DNA of 64,000 bases from Gordionus sp. m RMFG-2023 (lineage: Eukaryota > Nematomorpha > Gordioida > Chordodea > Parachordodidae). The stretch spans positions 28,878,869 through 28,942,868 of the forward strand of contig NC_088779.1 of the NCBI RefSeq assembly GCF_954871325.1, in the 5' to 3' direction. The translations under genes and the position numbers were made by a program. Below, in pieces: positions 39,761 to 51,649 of this stretch. How positions within the stretch are numbered: the stretch's first letter is position 1; every line of letters begins with the position of its first letter. A model generated the notes under the pieces. It was not told where the DNA came from. It saw only the letters and a program-made list of their open reading frames with translations, and did not search any database.

Positions 39761-41030
39761 AAATAAATAAATAATCAGATAATATAAAAAATATATAAAA
39801 AATAGTATAAGAAATGATATTCTTTACTTTGAATGAGAGTGTTAAAAGGGTGCTGTGGGGTGACATACCAGTTATAGCGAAGCCCAGATGAGATTCCGAG
39901 TTATTCTTGGAAAGAGATGGGTAAGTTATGATTCATTATGGTTTTTAATAATAAAAAAAGTGGTAAATATCTCTTATTGTTTGAAAAAATAAAACGAAAG
40001 AACGTGTTAGTGATCACAAATTGTTCTGCGAATTGTGTTGGGTATATTGGTTAAAGCTGTTGGAGATTTAGATCTGAGGAGTGTTAATTATTATTCAACG
40101 GAAAAGAGGTGCAAATAATAAGTTTCTAATGAGAAAGAAATAAACGGAAAATTCCGATAGGAACATTCTACTTATTTACGAGAATTTGATAAATTTTCCT
40201 ACGAACTTTTTGCAAATTTAAATTATTATAAGAAAATTTATATGCTCAGGGAATAAAAAAAATATTTGACAAATATAATTAATATAAAATTAAATAGCTT
40301 AAAATTATTTGGGAAAGGCAATAAGATAAGATTTTTAAATGTAACAATTTTATAATCCATCTTTAAAATTTGTAAATAACCTGATATAGAAAAAGAGGAA
40401 TAATATCATCACCCTATTTTTTGAAAAATATTTTAAAAAATTTGGAGAATAAAATAGTTAAATTATCTTAGGCATCGAAGGAGGGTATGAGGGTATATAA
40501 ATTTAAGAAGTGTTTTGAGGGGGAAATGAACACCATAGTAGATTTACATACCATAATATCCGTGTATATAATATTTTGTAATTAATCCTATTTTTTAGTG
40601 TAGTTTTATATTTCATTAAGACAGCACTTGTGACTATAAACCTTTTTTTTAACTTGTGGACTGAGCAAAGGGATTTATTTTCTAAAATTCGTATAGTATT
40701 ATATCTAAATGTAATGGGCTGTTGTGCCGATATTAAATATAGAATAGGGGCGCATATTTATAATTTTTAAATAATATCAGAATTGGTCCAATATTTTACA
40801 TGAAATTTCCGATGTTTATTATAGTTTTTGGTTATTTTATGATTGAATATATAGTTATATAATATAATTTATTTTCTAGATAATTTAATAATAATATATT
40901 AAAATTAACAAAAAAAAACCAAAATTTAATTTATTTATGATGTTAAAAAGAAATCTAATTATTTAAAAAACATGAAGTTAAATATTTGGTTATTATAAAC
41001 ATATCTAACGAGTCACAATCAGCCAGTTTA
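39761..41030. other. AT-rich DNA without recognisable gene
   Basis: No coding region or RNA gene is supported. Confidence 0.55.
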
Positions 41031-41895
41031 TCTTCTCTTCTCTTCTCTTCTTCTCTTCTCTTCTCTTCTCTTCTCTTCTCTTCTCTTCTTCTTCTTCTTC
41101 TCTTCTCTTCTTCTTCTCTTCTCTTCTCTTCTTCTTCTCTTCTCTTCTCTTCTCTTCTTCTTCTTCTTCTCTTCTTCTTCTCTTCTTCTTCTTCTTCTTC
41201 TCTTCTCTTCTCTTCTCTTCTTCTTCTCTTCTCTTCTTCTTCTCTTCTTCTTCTTCTTCTTCTTCTCTTCTTCTTCTTCTCTCTTCTTCTTCTTCTTCTT
41301 CTCTTCTCTTCTTCTTCTCTTCTCTTCTCTTCTTCTTCTTCTTCTCTTCTTCTTCTTCTTCTCTTCTCTTCTCTTCTCTCTTCTTCTTCTCTTCTCTTCT
41401 CTTCTCTTCTCTTCTCTTCTCTTCTCTTCTCTTCTTCTTCTCTTCTCTTCTTCTTCTTCTCTTCTCTTCTTCTTCTTCTCTTCTCTTCTCTTCTCTTCTC
41501 TTCTCTTCTCTTCTCTTCTCTTCTCTTCTCTTCTCTTCTTCTTCTCTTCTCTTCTCTTCTCTTCTCTCTCTTCTCTTCTCTTCTCTTCTTCTTCTCTTCT
41601 CTTCTCTTCTCTTCTTCTTCTTCTTCTTCTTCTTCTTCTTCTTCTCTTCTCTTCTCTTCTCTTCTCTTCTCTTCTCTTCTCTTCTCTTCTCTTCTCTTCT
41701 CTCTCTCTTCTCTTCTCTTCTCTTCTCTTCTCTTCTCTTCTCTTCTCTCTCTCTTCTCTTCTCTTCTCTTCTCTTCTCTTCTCTTCTCTTCTCTTCTCTT
41801 CTTCTTCTCTTCTCTTCTCTTCTCTTCTCTTCTCTCCTCTCCTCTTCTCTTCCCTCCTCTTCCTCTTCCTCTTCCCTTCCCTTCCTTCCTTCCTT
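41031..41895 (+). repeat. Long polypyrimidine tract, (TCTTC)n with TTC runs
   Basis: About 865 bases are made almost only of C and T on the plus strand. Most is the pentamer TCTTC/CTTCT, interrupted by blocks of (TTC)n and short CT runs, and degrading at the right end to CCTTCC. The 325-codon open frame across it (Ser, Leu and Phe only) is an artefact of repeat phase and lack of A. A homopurine-homopyrimidine tract of this length can form triplex (H-DNA) structures, but that is general knowledge of such tracts, not seen here. Confidence 0.97.
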
Positions 41896-42271
41896 ACCCC
41901 CTATATCCTAACAAATCAAAATTAACAAAAAAAAGAAAATCAAAATCAAAATTTTATCTCTAGCTCTTCCTTATTCAAGTGATGATTCTTCATAACTACC
42001 TATTTATTTTAAATTCAAGGACTATCTTTCATCATGCCTTCCCTCTCTATCCTAACTGCGAGAGTATTAGCTTTTTATTGCCGGAAATGGACTTTATCAA
42101 ACTTATTTTTTTCTGAAAATGATTTGATAAAAATTGCCGCAAGACCCACGGAAAATATCCCCCTCCCTCCCGGTTATAATATAAATACATTTTATGCGCT
42201 TCCTTTATTAATCCGAGGCCTCCATATTTATAAAAAAATATTGGCTTGAACCTTTCCGCCACTATGGGGAT
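41896..42271. other. Short unique stretch, no gene called
   Basis: Frames of 71 codons (plus) and 81 codons (minus) overlap here. The sequence is somewhat less AT-rich, but neither frame shows a recognisable motif. Confidence 0.45.
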
Positions 42272-42441
42272 TAGTGTTGTTAAATTACCCAACTTTGTGT
42301 CTTAGTCATGTTTTTATACTAAAAAATTGAATTAAGTTTCTAAGTTGAGCCTCAACTTGAAAATTGATTAGAATATTTCTAAATAAAAATATGGCTACGC
42401 TGTTTAGGAGTTGACTAAAGATAAGTAGTTCAACAACACTG
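42272..42441. mobile_element. hAT-type miniature element (170 bp)
   Basis: The left end is TAGTGTTGTTAAATTACC. The right end, read inward, is CAGTGTTGTTGAACTACTT. The flanks ATGGGGAT (42,264-42,271) and ATTGGGAT (42,442-42,449) are an 8-bp target duplication with one change. The inner sequence differs from the 50.6-kb family, so this is a separate family sharing the terminal words. Confidence 0.75.
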
Positions 42442-44237
42442 ATTGGGATGCATGTTACGTCAATGAATATAATTAGTTATCAGTGCTATATAATTATGAA
42501 TATGTTAAACTTCATTTTCTATGGGTCGTCATTTGTCAACTTTTTTATATATTATTAAATGTATTCCAAGGTGTTGACAAAGATTTTTTACCTTCTTAAA
42601 AACATCAATTTTATTTCTTTGTTCATGCTCATTCTTATTTAAATTTTCGCGCCCTAATTAAGTTAAAATCATTGATAATGAAGGGTATCAGCGGATATTC
42701 ATCAGGAAAATCGGATTTTTGGTAAATAATTATTCATTTTTTTAAGATAAATCTTTTATTTTATTATATTAAAATGTTTCAAATATACAATATTTATAAT
42801 TTGAATAAAATTTTGATTTAAAAAAACGTTTACAATTTACGATAAAAGGTATATGCTATATAAAAATATAAAATCTATATTATTTATTTTTTTAAAAAAA
42901 GAGAAGAAACATGTTAAGGTGCATCTAGGTTATGGCACTATGCATTGAGAAACTATGCGAACCTACAAATTTCTATTGAGATATGTTGGCGTTGGTAAAA
43001 ATCTTCCTGAGGGTCACCCGAAATTAACTAATTTAACATTATTATTACTTCAAACTCGTTAGCTAACTCTTTAAACATGCTTAGCATGGGAAAAGTTAAG
43101 GAGACAAATACCCTTCCCTCACCCATAAGAGTTTTTTGAAAAGATGCAAAAGGGCTTTATGAATCGTGAATTGTAAAACCTTCTGTTCGAAATAGGTTAT
43201 ATTCTTATTTTAAGTATTTTGAGCTTATTTTGCATACCCTTGGAGAAATATCAGAATCACCTGAAACAGATATTTAGTCTGAAGCTATTACATAATTAAA
43301 TCTAATATCATTGCCGATTTTTTTATCATTGGAACGTACACATCAATTTATACAATATTTAAAAAAAAAACGGATTTGAAGTTATGAGAATCGTAATTAT
43401 TATTAAATTACAACCTATAAAACCAAGAGATAATATTGACCAGGAATTACTCAATTATCTAATTGTATATTATTTTGAGATTCACAAGCCTACTAGAATT
43501 TCACTTACAAAACAAATCATTCCCCTATTAAAGAAGGCTCAATTGAAGATCACTATTCCACTTTACGATTCATTTTTGACTCAAATCGTTGAAAGATTTG
43601 TGATTTATCAAATGGCTCAATTCAATTTTAGAAATACTATATCTTATAACTCGCAATAATATGAGGGTATATCAAATCTTGATATTGATAAAAATAACTA
43701 AATTTTATTCATAAAATGTATCTGAATGTCAATTAATTTCAGAATTTAAATAGTATGAAAGAGTCATTTTTGTATAATCTTCCAAAAAAAACAATTGAAA
43801 CATTGAATACTTTAAAATATATTTATAAGTTTTTTATATATAAATTATTGTATATTTTGGCAATGATACCGAGTAGTACAATCCTAAATATGAGTACAGA
43901 AAATAATACCTATATCAAATGTACGACATCTTTAAATAGACTAGTTTTACCAATAAAGATTTAATCCCCATCATAGGAAAGATTGGGCCCGATTGTAAAG
44001 AAATTAAATTGATTAACGTATCAATATAAAATGTTTTATTTTATATTTTATCGTGATTCAAATACCCGTTTATAAAGCTATCAATATTCTTTTAACCTTA
44101 TTACATTCACTCTTAATATTTTGAATTTTCCATTTTATTATTTGTGTTATAAATTATCATATTTCCTATGATTGTTTCTGATAGATTTTATATGATAATT
44201 AGTTCTAATAAAATTTTTAGGCTCCAAAAAATATTAT

Positions 44238-44251
44238 CCCCCCCCCCCCCC
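44238..44251. repeat. Poly-C tract (14 C)
   Basis: Fourteen C. On the minus strand the tract is preceded by GCGCGTAGCCATAATTTTT, a word type that recurs beside G-tracts at the ends of transposons in invertebrates. Confidence 0.9.
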
Positions 44252-44695
44252 TTCCCATAGAAAAATTATGGCTACGCGCTTGAAATTGAAATATTATAAT
44301 TATAAATAGAAATCCTAAGATTATATTTGTATGCAAGTTTGAAAAAATAATTGCTTTGTTCTTAAACTTAAATTTCATTATTTATATTTTTTTAGGCCCG
44401 CTGACAATTAAAGAGGCGTGTTGCTTAAAAACTTGTTCAATTGCAGACCTCTAACACCCACTCTGAATAATTTTGTCTATAAAAAAAAAACTACAAGTCA
44501 CGTGGTTTAAATTTCATCCTACAATATACACTTATCTATATGAATTGATACAGTAAACTATAAATATCAATCATAAGAGTTTTATATTATAAAGAATTTC
44601 TGTCAGAGTTTAGACTAAATTTAAACCTTCACTTCCTGTAGCATGAAAAACAGTTTTTATGGTTCACTAAAAAAAACAATAAACATATCTCATCT

Positions 44696-44710
44696 CCCCC
44701 CCCCCCCCCC
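44696..44710. repeat. Poly-C tract (15 C)
   Basis: Fifteen C immediately upstream of the plus-strand LINE remains, 458 bases after the 14-C tract. Confidence 0.9.
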
Positions 44711-44739
44711 AATACATATGTTTATACAGGCCAAATAAA

Positions 44740-45640
44740 AAAAGATATAAAAAATAAACTTATTATTAGAGCCAAAATCGCTCAGAAAAATAATCATGCA
44801 GAAAAGCAAGTACAAACACCCTTTTACTTCACATTTGTAGATCATAGCAAAGCTTTTGATAAAGTTAACCATGCAGCTATGAATGAGGAAGAATATCCCC
44901 TACATCCAGGGTAAAGAAAGGAGTAAAACAAGGTTAAACTCTAGCCACTCCTAATTAAAATCATAAAAATAAAAACAAAAGAGAAACACTTGGAATGACC
45001 GGTTTATTATATGTCTCAAATGATACGTAATGTTTTGAAAAAGAAGAAAAAAGTAAAAGACCTTAAGTCATAATTAAATAATCCTTATTCCCCCCTCCCC
45101 TTCCCAAAAAAACATTTAACCACTTCAAAAAGTTATTGTTAGATAACGAGGTAATTGTAGTCGCCAAAGGTACTCAAAGGTCACACTTAATTATAAAAGT
45201 AGTTGCAAAAAAGAGAAGAATTAGAATACAAAAGGCGAGTGGAAACTTTCAAACATATACAAAAGTATGGAAGATAAGAGAAAAATCGATATTTTCTTGA
45301 CTAAGGACACATCTACAATTTCTATATTAGTCTATGGAGGGGACGGACATGTTAGAGAGATCAAAAACTGGGGAAAATAAAAATAAATAAATAGAAATAG
45401 ATAACTAAAAACAATAAAATGCCTCATAAACAAAAGAATTTATCTTCTACCCCAGAAACATTTCGAACTCAAATCTATGGAACAATACAAAATATACCCA
45501 AAACTAAGTATAATATTTAAAAGAGCCAAAATTAATTTTAGCCTACATAAGAAACACAAATTACAAACTATTTCTCTATGGCATGAACATAGCTTAACTC
45601 ATATGATGGGAAAGTATAGGAAGTACAACAACCCCTAAGA
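44740..45640 (+). pseudogene. Broken LINE, reverse transcriptase part, plus strand
   Basis: The plus strand shows LINE reverse transcriptase blocks in the right order. At 44,822-44,880 is FVDHSKAFDKVNHA, the block with the first catalytic aspartate. At about 44,915-44,940 is SRVKKGVKQG, preceding the usual SPLLFN motif. At about 44,990-45,030 is a weak remnant of the YADD region. At 45,230-45,290 is a KASGNFQTYTKVW-like stretch. Near 45,325-45,360 is LVYGGDGHVREIK, the C-terminal LYG.E.W-type block. Spacing is compressed and stops occur in all frames. There is no endonuclease domain. It is a plain, heavily decayed LINE copy, adjacent to but opposite in direction from the next one. Confidence 0.75.
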
Positions 45641-45849
45641 CATTGTATATGTGTGTAATTAAAACATGGGACGGACCGATTTAAATTAATTCATTAAATC
45701 AATGATATAAAAAAAGCTAATGTCAGTGAAGAAAGTAATTCACAGAAAGGTGAGAAATAAGATTAAATAACCTGAATTCAGAAAATTTTTTTATGAGAGA
45801 TTTAGATAGTTCGATTTAATCTTTAGTAATTTATTTATAGATTTTTTGT

Positions 45850-47184
45850 TTTTTTAAGCCTTAGGAACTGTTTCAAATTCAAGTTTAAATCCATTATGTC
45901 CTTCAAAGCTCTGTAGAACCATAATGTCTTATATTTGCAATATGTTTTCCCATTAAAGGAGCATAACCAATTGATGGCATCAATAACGAGGCTATGGTTA
46001 CTAATGTTTCTATAAATATAAGGCGCTTCTTTTTTAAAGACACGTGAACTTGGATATGGTTAGACATCTTCAAAAGATTTTCATTCGAAATAATATTAGG
46101 GTAAAAGATGTCATTTATTATTCTTAGACATTTATTTACGAACGTTTTTAATTTCCTAGTTTCGGTCTTGGTAATCTCCCATGTATCACCGCCATAAAAG
46201 AGAATCGGAATGATGGTTGAGTTGAAAATACGGAGTCTAGTAAAAACGGATATCCACAGTTTCAAAAATTTATAAAAAGCTGCTCTAGCACTTTGATACG
46301 GATTTTTAGTTCCTACTTAAAACTACCTTTATTGTCAATGGTTACACCTAGATATTTAAAGGATTTCACAAACTTAACCAACTTTCCCCCAACCACTAAA
46401 GTATCCAGGAGAGGCGCCTGAGACTAGGGCATTATCACTGTTTTATCAAAGTTTATATCCAAGCCAACCTTAAGACTAAAGGAATTCAGTATAAAGATCA
46501 AATTTTGGGTTTCATCCAAACTATATCAATACTATGTAATCATCATAGCATATCACCCTATTTTCCAAAAAGCACGACTGATTGGACCTTAATTCTAAAA
46601 GATTCGCAGTACCCAGCGTATCTACTATGATTTTATTTATAATTATATTAAACAATAGCGGGGAAAGAACACACTCATGTTTTACCCCTTTCTTTGTCCT
46701 ATGGAGAAACCTTTTTATTGATTTTAAAGGAGGCAAAAAGACTACTATAATGTAGTTTAGGGATTTTATGATATTATAGTCAATGCCACATTCGGTTAAA
46801 ATCTTGCATAGCGCATCATGGTTAATATTATCACGTTTAAAGTCGATAAAATAAAGTAAAAAGGTAATTTATACTTCTCATATTTCTGCATTATAATCTT
46901 TAAAGCTAATATTGGTTCGTTAATATTTCCACTTGGACGGTAAGCACAAATGTATTTAAACAAAAGGTTCGGTGTAGAGGAAAGAATGCGATTTTTTAAA
47001 GGAACCATAAAAACCTTTGATGCAATAAAAGTGAGAGCAATGGCTCTATAATCCTTGAATTTAGATGGATATGATATTTTTGGGAATTTGCTAAAGATAG
47101 TCATATTTCAATCCGCTGGCATCATCCCAGTAAGCCATATCTTGTTAAACAAAAGCTGTAAAAACCAAGAGATTGCTAAGGGAG
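45850..47184 (-). pseudogene. Broken LINE, reverse transcriptase and C-terminal part, minus strand
   Basis: Reading on the minus strand from 47,104 downwards gives blocks in LINE order: YPSKFKDYRAIALTFIASKVF (reverse transcriptase start, usually N.R.I.L.....K), a YRPSGNINEPILAL stretch, then KGVKHECVLSPLLFN near 46,685-46,640. A YDDYIVL remnant follows near 46,540. At 46,265-45,903 the C-terminal block reads RLRIFNSTIIPILFYGGDTW, followed by KLKTFVNKCLRIIND. Three long frames (47,104-46,796, 46,736-46,521, 46,265-45,903) persist, separated by frame changes, so it is less decayed than the plus-strand LINE next to it. The endonuclease end lies beyond the inserted SINE. Confidence 0.85.
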
Positions 47185-47497
47185 CTGATTTCTGATGTTC
47201 TCAAGTAATGTTATCCCTAATTTCCTAATAGCGGCCACAATAGTGAATGTATGGAAATATTTTAAATACCAACCTAATTTGCTAAATACCGACCAAAATT
47301 TATTAAAATGTAATAAGACCCTTATTATTTTATATATTAGGAATCACGTGGTCGAGTCCGGCCTCCTATATATCATCCCCCCAAGGATGGAACCACCAAG
47401 TTAGATTAAGAAAAAAAACATGACCATTTCCGGGATTCGAACTCGGGACTATGGGATAAGTAAACCAAGCTCTTGCCTACTTGGCCGAGGCTTTCCA
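47185..47497 (-). mobile_element. tRNA-derived SINE
   Basis: On the minus strand the head (47,497-47,424) has the layout of a tRNA gene. Its A box is GGCCAAGTAGGC and its B box is GAGTTCGAATCCC, about 45 bases apart, with a plausible T-stem. These are internal RNA polymerase III promoter elements. The body runs on to about 47,185 with no coding potential. It lies between the endonuclease and reverse transcriptase remains of the minus-strand LINE and reads in the same direction. It is a retroposed pseudogene rather than a working tRNA, since the acceptor stem does not pair well. Confidence 0.7.
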
Positions 47498-47541
47498 AAA
47501 GTCACGATTTTTCTATATATAATAAATATATTTGGTAGTGC

Positions 47542-47895
47542 CTATCCAAATGAAAAATGAACAAAATTCAAATTTGATAGGTAGTAACTTAAGGTAGTAA
47601 GCATCATTAACCACAAATTTATCCACGTATTTTCAAAATCTTTTACTGATATAGAAAGCAACCCCCGATCAATTATTGGAATGGTGCCAGAACTATGCAT
47701 TGCAAAGTTACTAAAAATAGCCATATAATTATCTTTAGAGTGGGTCTCCTGTATCGCAATCACATCAATTTTTTCGTCGCCCATGAGTCTAAGAAAACTC
47801 GTTAATTTACTCATTAAACCATTTAATATTAAGCGAGGACTTATGAAAAAATTCCCTTTTAAACCACTCGGGGGCTCAATCTCCATGCACACTTG
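47542..47895 (-). pseudogene. Broken LINE, endonuclease N-terminal part
   Basis: The minus strand reads LILNGLMSKLTSFLRLMGDE, then KIDVIAIQETHSKDN. These are the first two blocks of the apurinic-type endonuclease in LINE ORF2: the N.NGL...L block, and the Q-E-T block with the metal-binding glutamate. Later parts (an RGLLSISV-like piece) remain, but the catalytic histidine end is not visible. By position and strand it is the 5' part of the element at 45,850-47,184, with the SINE and probably lost sequence in between. Confidence 0.8.
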
Positions 47896-50634
47896 GAATT
47901 TAAGTTGACATAGACATTATAATAGAAAAAGATTAAAATTTGAAATTTGAAAGTAAATAAAATTCTGCTTGCGTATGAAAATAAAAAGTAAAAACTTTAC
48001 AAAATTAATGTTTTCAATTTATTTTTTAATTATAGGTGAAAAATAGAAATCATAAAAAAGGTAAGAGTCAGTTGGCATAGTTTTTTTTATTGGTTAGAAT
48101 AAAAAAATGGTACTCAATATATCTGAAGCGTAAAAAATTAAAAGTTTTTAAAAAACTAACACGGCTTTAAATATTTAGGAAAACCACAAGTAATTCTTAA
48201 TCAAAATGTACAAGTTGGAATATTATAGGTTCTTTTAAAAGTATACTACTTTAACTTTTTTCTATCGTTTTCAAAAGAAGATCATTCTATAAAGAAAAGT
48301 GGGACTACAAGTTCTCCTCTTTCCCTCAAAAATAGAGAAATATAATAATTATTTGTGTTTAACTGCATTATAAAAATATTTTTCCTTGGTTTCTGATGTA
48401 AAATTTTTGTTTTAGTTGTTCTATATTTTCCTTCTCTTTTACCAATATATTGTTAAAAAAATATTTTAATAGATACATTCACTATGAATCTAAGTATTAT
48501 TTATTAGTAATACATAATATATTATACATACTCGTGATCAATATTTTTCAAAGTAAGTAGTAAAATGTATTGTGCATTTTTTTTCTCAAACTCCCCACCT
48601 CGGACCATTAATCTAGTTTTGCTATTACAATTACTGTCTATTATATTTTCTCATATTTAATAAAATTTGGAATTCCTATTAAATTTATATTGTAGATATA
48701 CTCCATAAATGTTGTAATAATACCTTTTTTTGACCAAACAGAAAACCGTTAATTGATTTAAGACTGAGAGATTCTGAAATCCCATGAATTCCATATCCCA
48801 AATGATATTTAATTTTTAATGTCCTTTATATGTAAACAATTGTAGAATTAAAATTTGAATTGATTAATGAAGCTTATTAAAATTATATTCTTATTTGTTG
48901 ATAATAAATATTTATAGCGAATGCTCTGATTGATACGAGTAAATAATATATCATTGGTTTATGTATTTATTTGCCACTATTTTTAAAACCAAAAAAAAGC
49001 ATCAATCTATGAATTAGCACTAGTGGGAATTTCTTGTTTAATTATATATTATATGTGAAAAAATAAATATTTTAAAAGGTAAGAGTCATTTGGCATAATT
49101 TTTTTATTAATGATTATAATTAAAAATGATACGAAATGTATCTTAAGCGATAAAAAAAAATTTGTAATATACATTTTTACAAAACTAAAACGGCCTTATA
49201 GGAAACCGATCACAAATAATTCTTAATCAAAATGTACAAATTTAAATATTATAGATTCTTTTTATGAAAATTTTTGATTTAGGATCCTATATTTTCCTTC
49301 TCTTAATTTAAAATATAATTATTAAAAAATATTTTAATAGATACATTCGCCATAAATATATGTATATTTTATTACTAATACATATTATATTACACATACT
49401 CGTGAATATTTTCCAAAGTAGGAAGTAAAATGTATTGCATTTTTTTTTCTCTCCCACTTCCTTCCTCGGACCATTACTCTAGTTTTGTTATTACAATTAT
49501 ACTATATTATATTTTCCTAGTCTTATTCACTCATATTAAAGCGGGTGGAAAACTAATATTGTAAATTTAATTTTATGATGAATTGAATTTTCTCGCATCA
49601 TAAAATAATAATTAAAAGATATAAAATTAATTTTCGATTATATTTTTATTCAAGATAATATATTATTTTTTTTAAAATATTATTATTAACTAACTTTAAT
49701 TTTCTCTAAGAGACATAAAATAATTAATTTATATTTCGGGAATTGTTTTGGCATTTTGAATTAGATATTTTTCCATATTCATCATGGTGATATTTGTCAA
49801 AAAAAAATTTAAAATCTAAGAATCTTCATATTTGATTCTCAAACGGATCCTGAAGACTATCTATTGCCTCTAGCCTTTTTGGTAAGGTTTGCCATTACAA
49901 TATAGAAAAAATTTTTATTTCATTTGAAATAAATTAAAAAAAAAATTGATTGCAAATCCGAAAATTTACTAAGGTTCACTTCTATGTTAATATGAGATTC
50001 TTTAAAATTAAAATATAATTCCCTAATTGTACAACATGAATCTTTTCTATAAATGGCAATTATCTCCTACAACTTCTATTTGGATTGGATATTCTTTTCT
50101 TTGCCAATTATTTTGATGGAATTCGTCTTACATTTAGAGTTCAAAAATTTTGCAGAGTCATCATTATCTTCCCTTTTGAGAATATGTTTTTTTAATTTCT
50201 TTTTTTTACTTAACGATTACGCATTAATCGTAAATATTATAATTGTCTTCTGAAAATAATTTTCAAGACAACTTTCTTAATTTTTTCCCTAAATTTTCTA
50301 ATTTTTACTTAAGATATTTTTTCCCCTACGCATTTTTCTTTCTTGATGTATCCTAATAATGAATCATTTAGATGTTTAAATGCAGGATTGGATGTCGAAG
50401 GAAATGTGAAATTTATTAAATCATATAATTCTTTACGGCAGAATCTCCTCTATCTTATTGTTAATAATCCAAGGGAGTATATTTTCTTAGGTTTCACAAT
50501 TTCCAAAGTATATGTTTATCCAAATTAAATGGATTGTAAACTATTATTCTAAAAAAATAAAAATTCTTAGGGAACTCAAATTTCATTTATAATTTACATT
50601 TTTTTTCAGATTTTTCAAAATCTTCAATTTTTAG

Positions 50635-50853
50635 TAGTGTTGTTAAACGGCTCGTTTTGAGCCGATTTTTAAAAACGGCTAACACAATCTTTTAGCCAGA
50701 AAAATATTGCTTACGCCTCAAGATTTTGATAATGTATGTCTAGACCTTTGTTCTTTCTATGAGCGGAATATTCAGACTTACGTAATATTTTTCTGGATGA
50801 AGTAGTTAGCCGTTTTTAAAAATCGGCTCAAAACGAGCCGTTTAACAACACTA
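50635..50853. mobile_element. hAT-type miniature element with perfect ends (219 bp)
   Basis: It starts TAGTGTTGTTAAACGG and ends CCGTTTAACAACACTA. The inverted repeats are essentially perfect over about 50 bases (arms 50,635-50,685 and 50,803-50,853). It is flanked by a perfect 8-bp direct repeat ATTTTTAG (50,627-50,634 and 50,854-50,861). It has no coding capacity. The intact termini and duplication make it the youngest-looking transposon in the window. It sits inside RepA copy 3. Confidence 0.95.
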
Positions 50854-51649
50854 ATTTTTAGGTATAAAAATTTTATTAAAATTTTAAGTGGCTCTTAGAA
50901 TTTTTTTCAGGGGACATGAGCCGCTATGCCTCCTTTACCCCTCCTAATGATGCTACTTTCTATGGCTAAAAAAATGGAGATTGCAAAATATGGCGATTTA
51001 CGTCATTTCCGATTTTCTATTTATGACTTTTGTTTGACATTTAAATTTTTTAAGCAATATTTAACATTATGTTAGTTTGAAGACTTACCAATAAGCTGCT
51101 TTGGTGACATTTTATTACATGATCTCTTCGTAACTATATACTTACCATATTCTCCCCTAGGAGAATACTGGCAGTGAAATACTTTTGGCCTTTATGGCAT
51201 AGGTATTCCTAAGGCATTATTAGTAAATCTCATTGAAATCACAACCGATCAACACTCAAAATAATATATAAGAACGAATCATCCAATGTATAAATACGCG
51301 TAAATTACTAATTTCTGTATTATTATTGTCTTATCGAATATTGTGATTTCTTGTATTTTTAGACACTTTATGATACACTTTATCTTGATTTAATTAGCAC
51401 TGAATTTTATTTAATTAAAAGGTTAAGTTTTGATAATATCTGAGTAATTGACTTTCTTCGTTTCAATTTTGATATTTAATAATTTATTATTATTTCTTTT
51501 CAAAATTTTATTTATTTTTAAAAATACATATTGATTTTTATTCTGTTTTAGTTAAAACAATAAAAAAAAATATTATAAAATATAATTATTTAAAATAGCA
51601 ATGTATAATAAATTAATTATATGATAAAAATTAAATTTTTTTTTATTTT

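Larger units (their letters stand above)
42442..44739. other. AT-rich DNA with two unassigned open frames and two poly-C tracts
   Basis: Open frames at 43,384-43,659 (91 codons, plus) and 43,755-43,964 (69 codons, plus) start with ATG and lie 96 bases apart. Their composition is dominated by Ile, Lys, Leu, Asn and Tyr. I recognise no domain and rate them as probably chance. Poly-C tracts are listed separately. Confidence 0.4.

Noticed and set aside
40986-41963. 325-codon open frame of Ser, Leu and Phe
   Set aside because: It is the translation of the TCTTC/TTC polypyrimidine tract. Pure pyrimidine sequence cannot contain stops, so the frame carries no evidence of coding.
43384-43964. Two adjacent ATG-started frames of 91 and 69 codons that could be a small gene pair
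   Set aside because: Composition is what AT-rich chance frames give, there is no motif, and no splice or promoter signal links them. They are mentioned only in the stretch annotation.
47424-47497. A functional tRNA gene
   Set aside because: The A and B boxes are good, but the acceptor ends do not pair convincingly and the sequence runs on into a SINE-like body.
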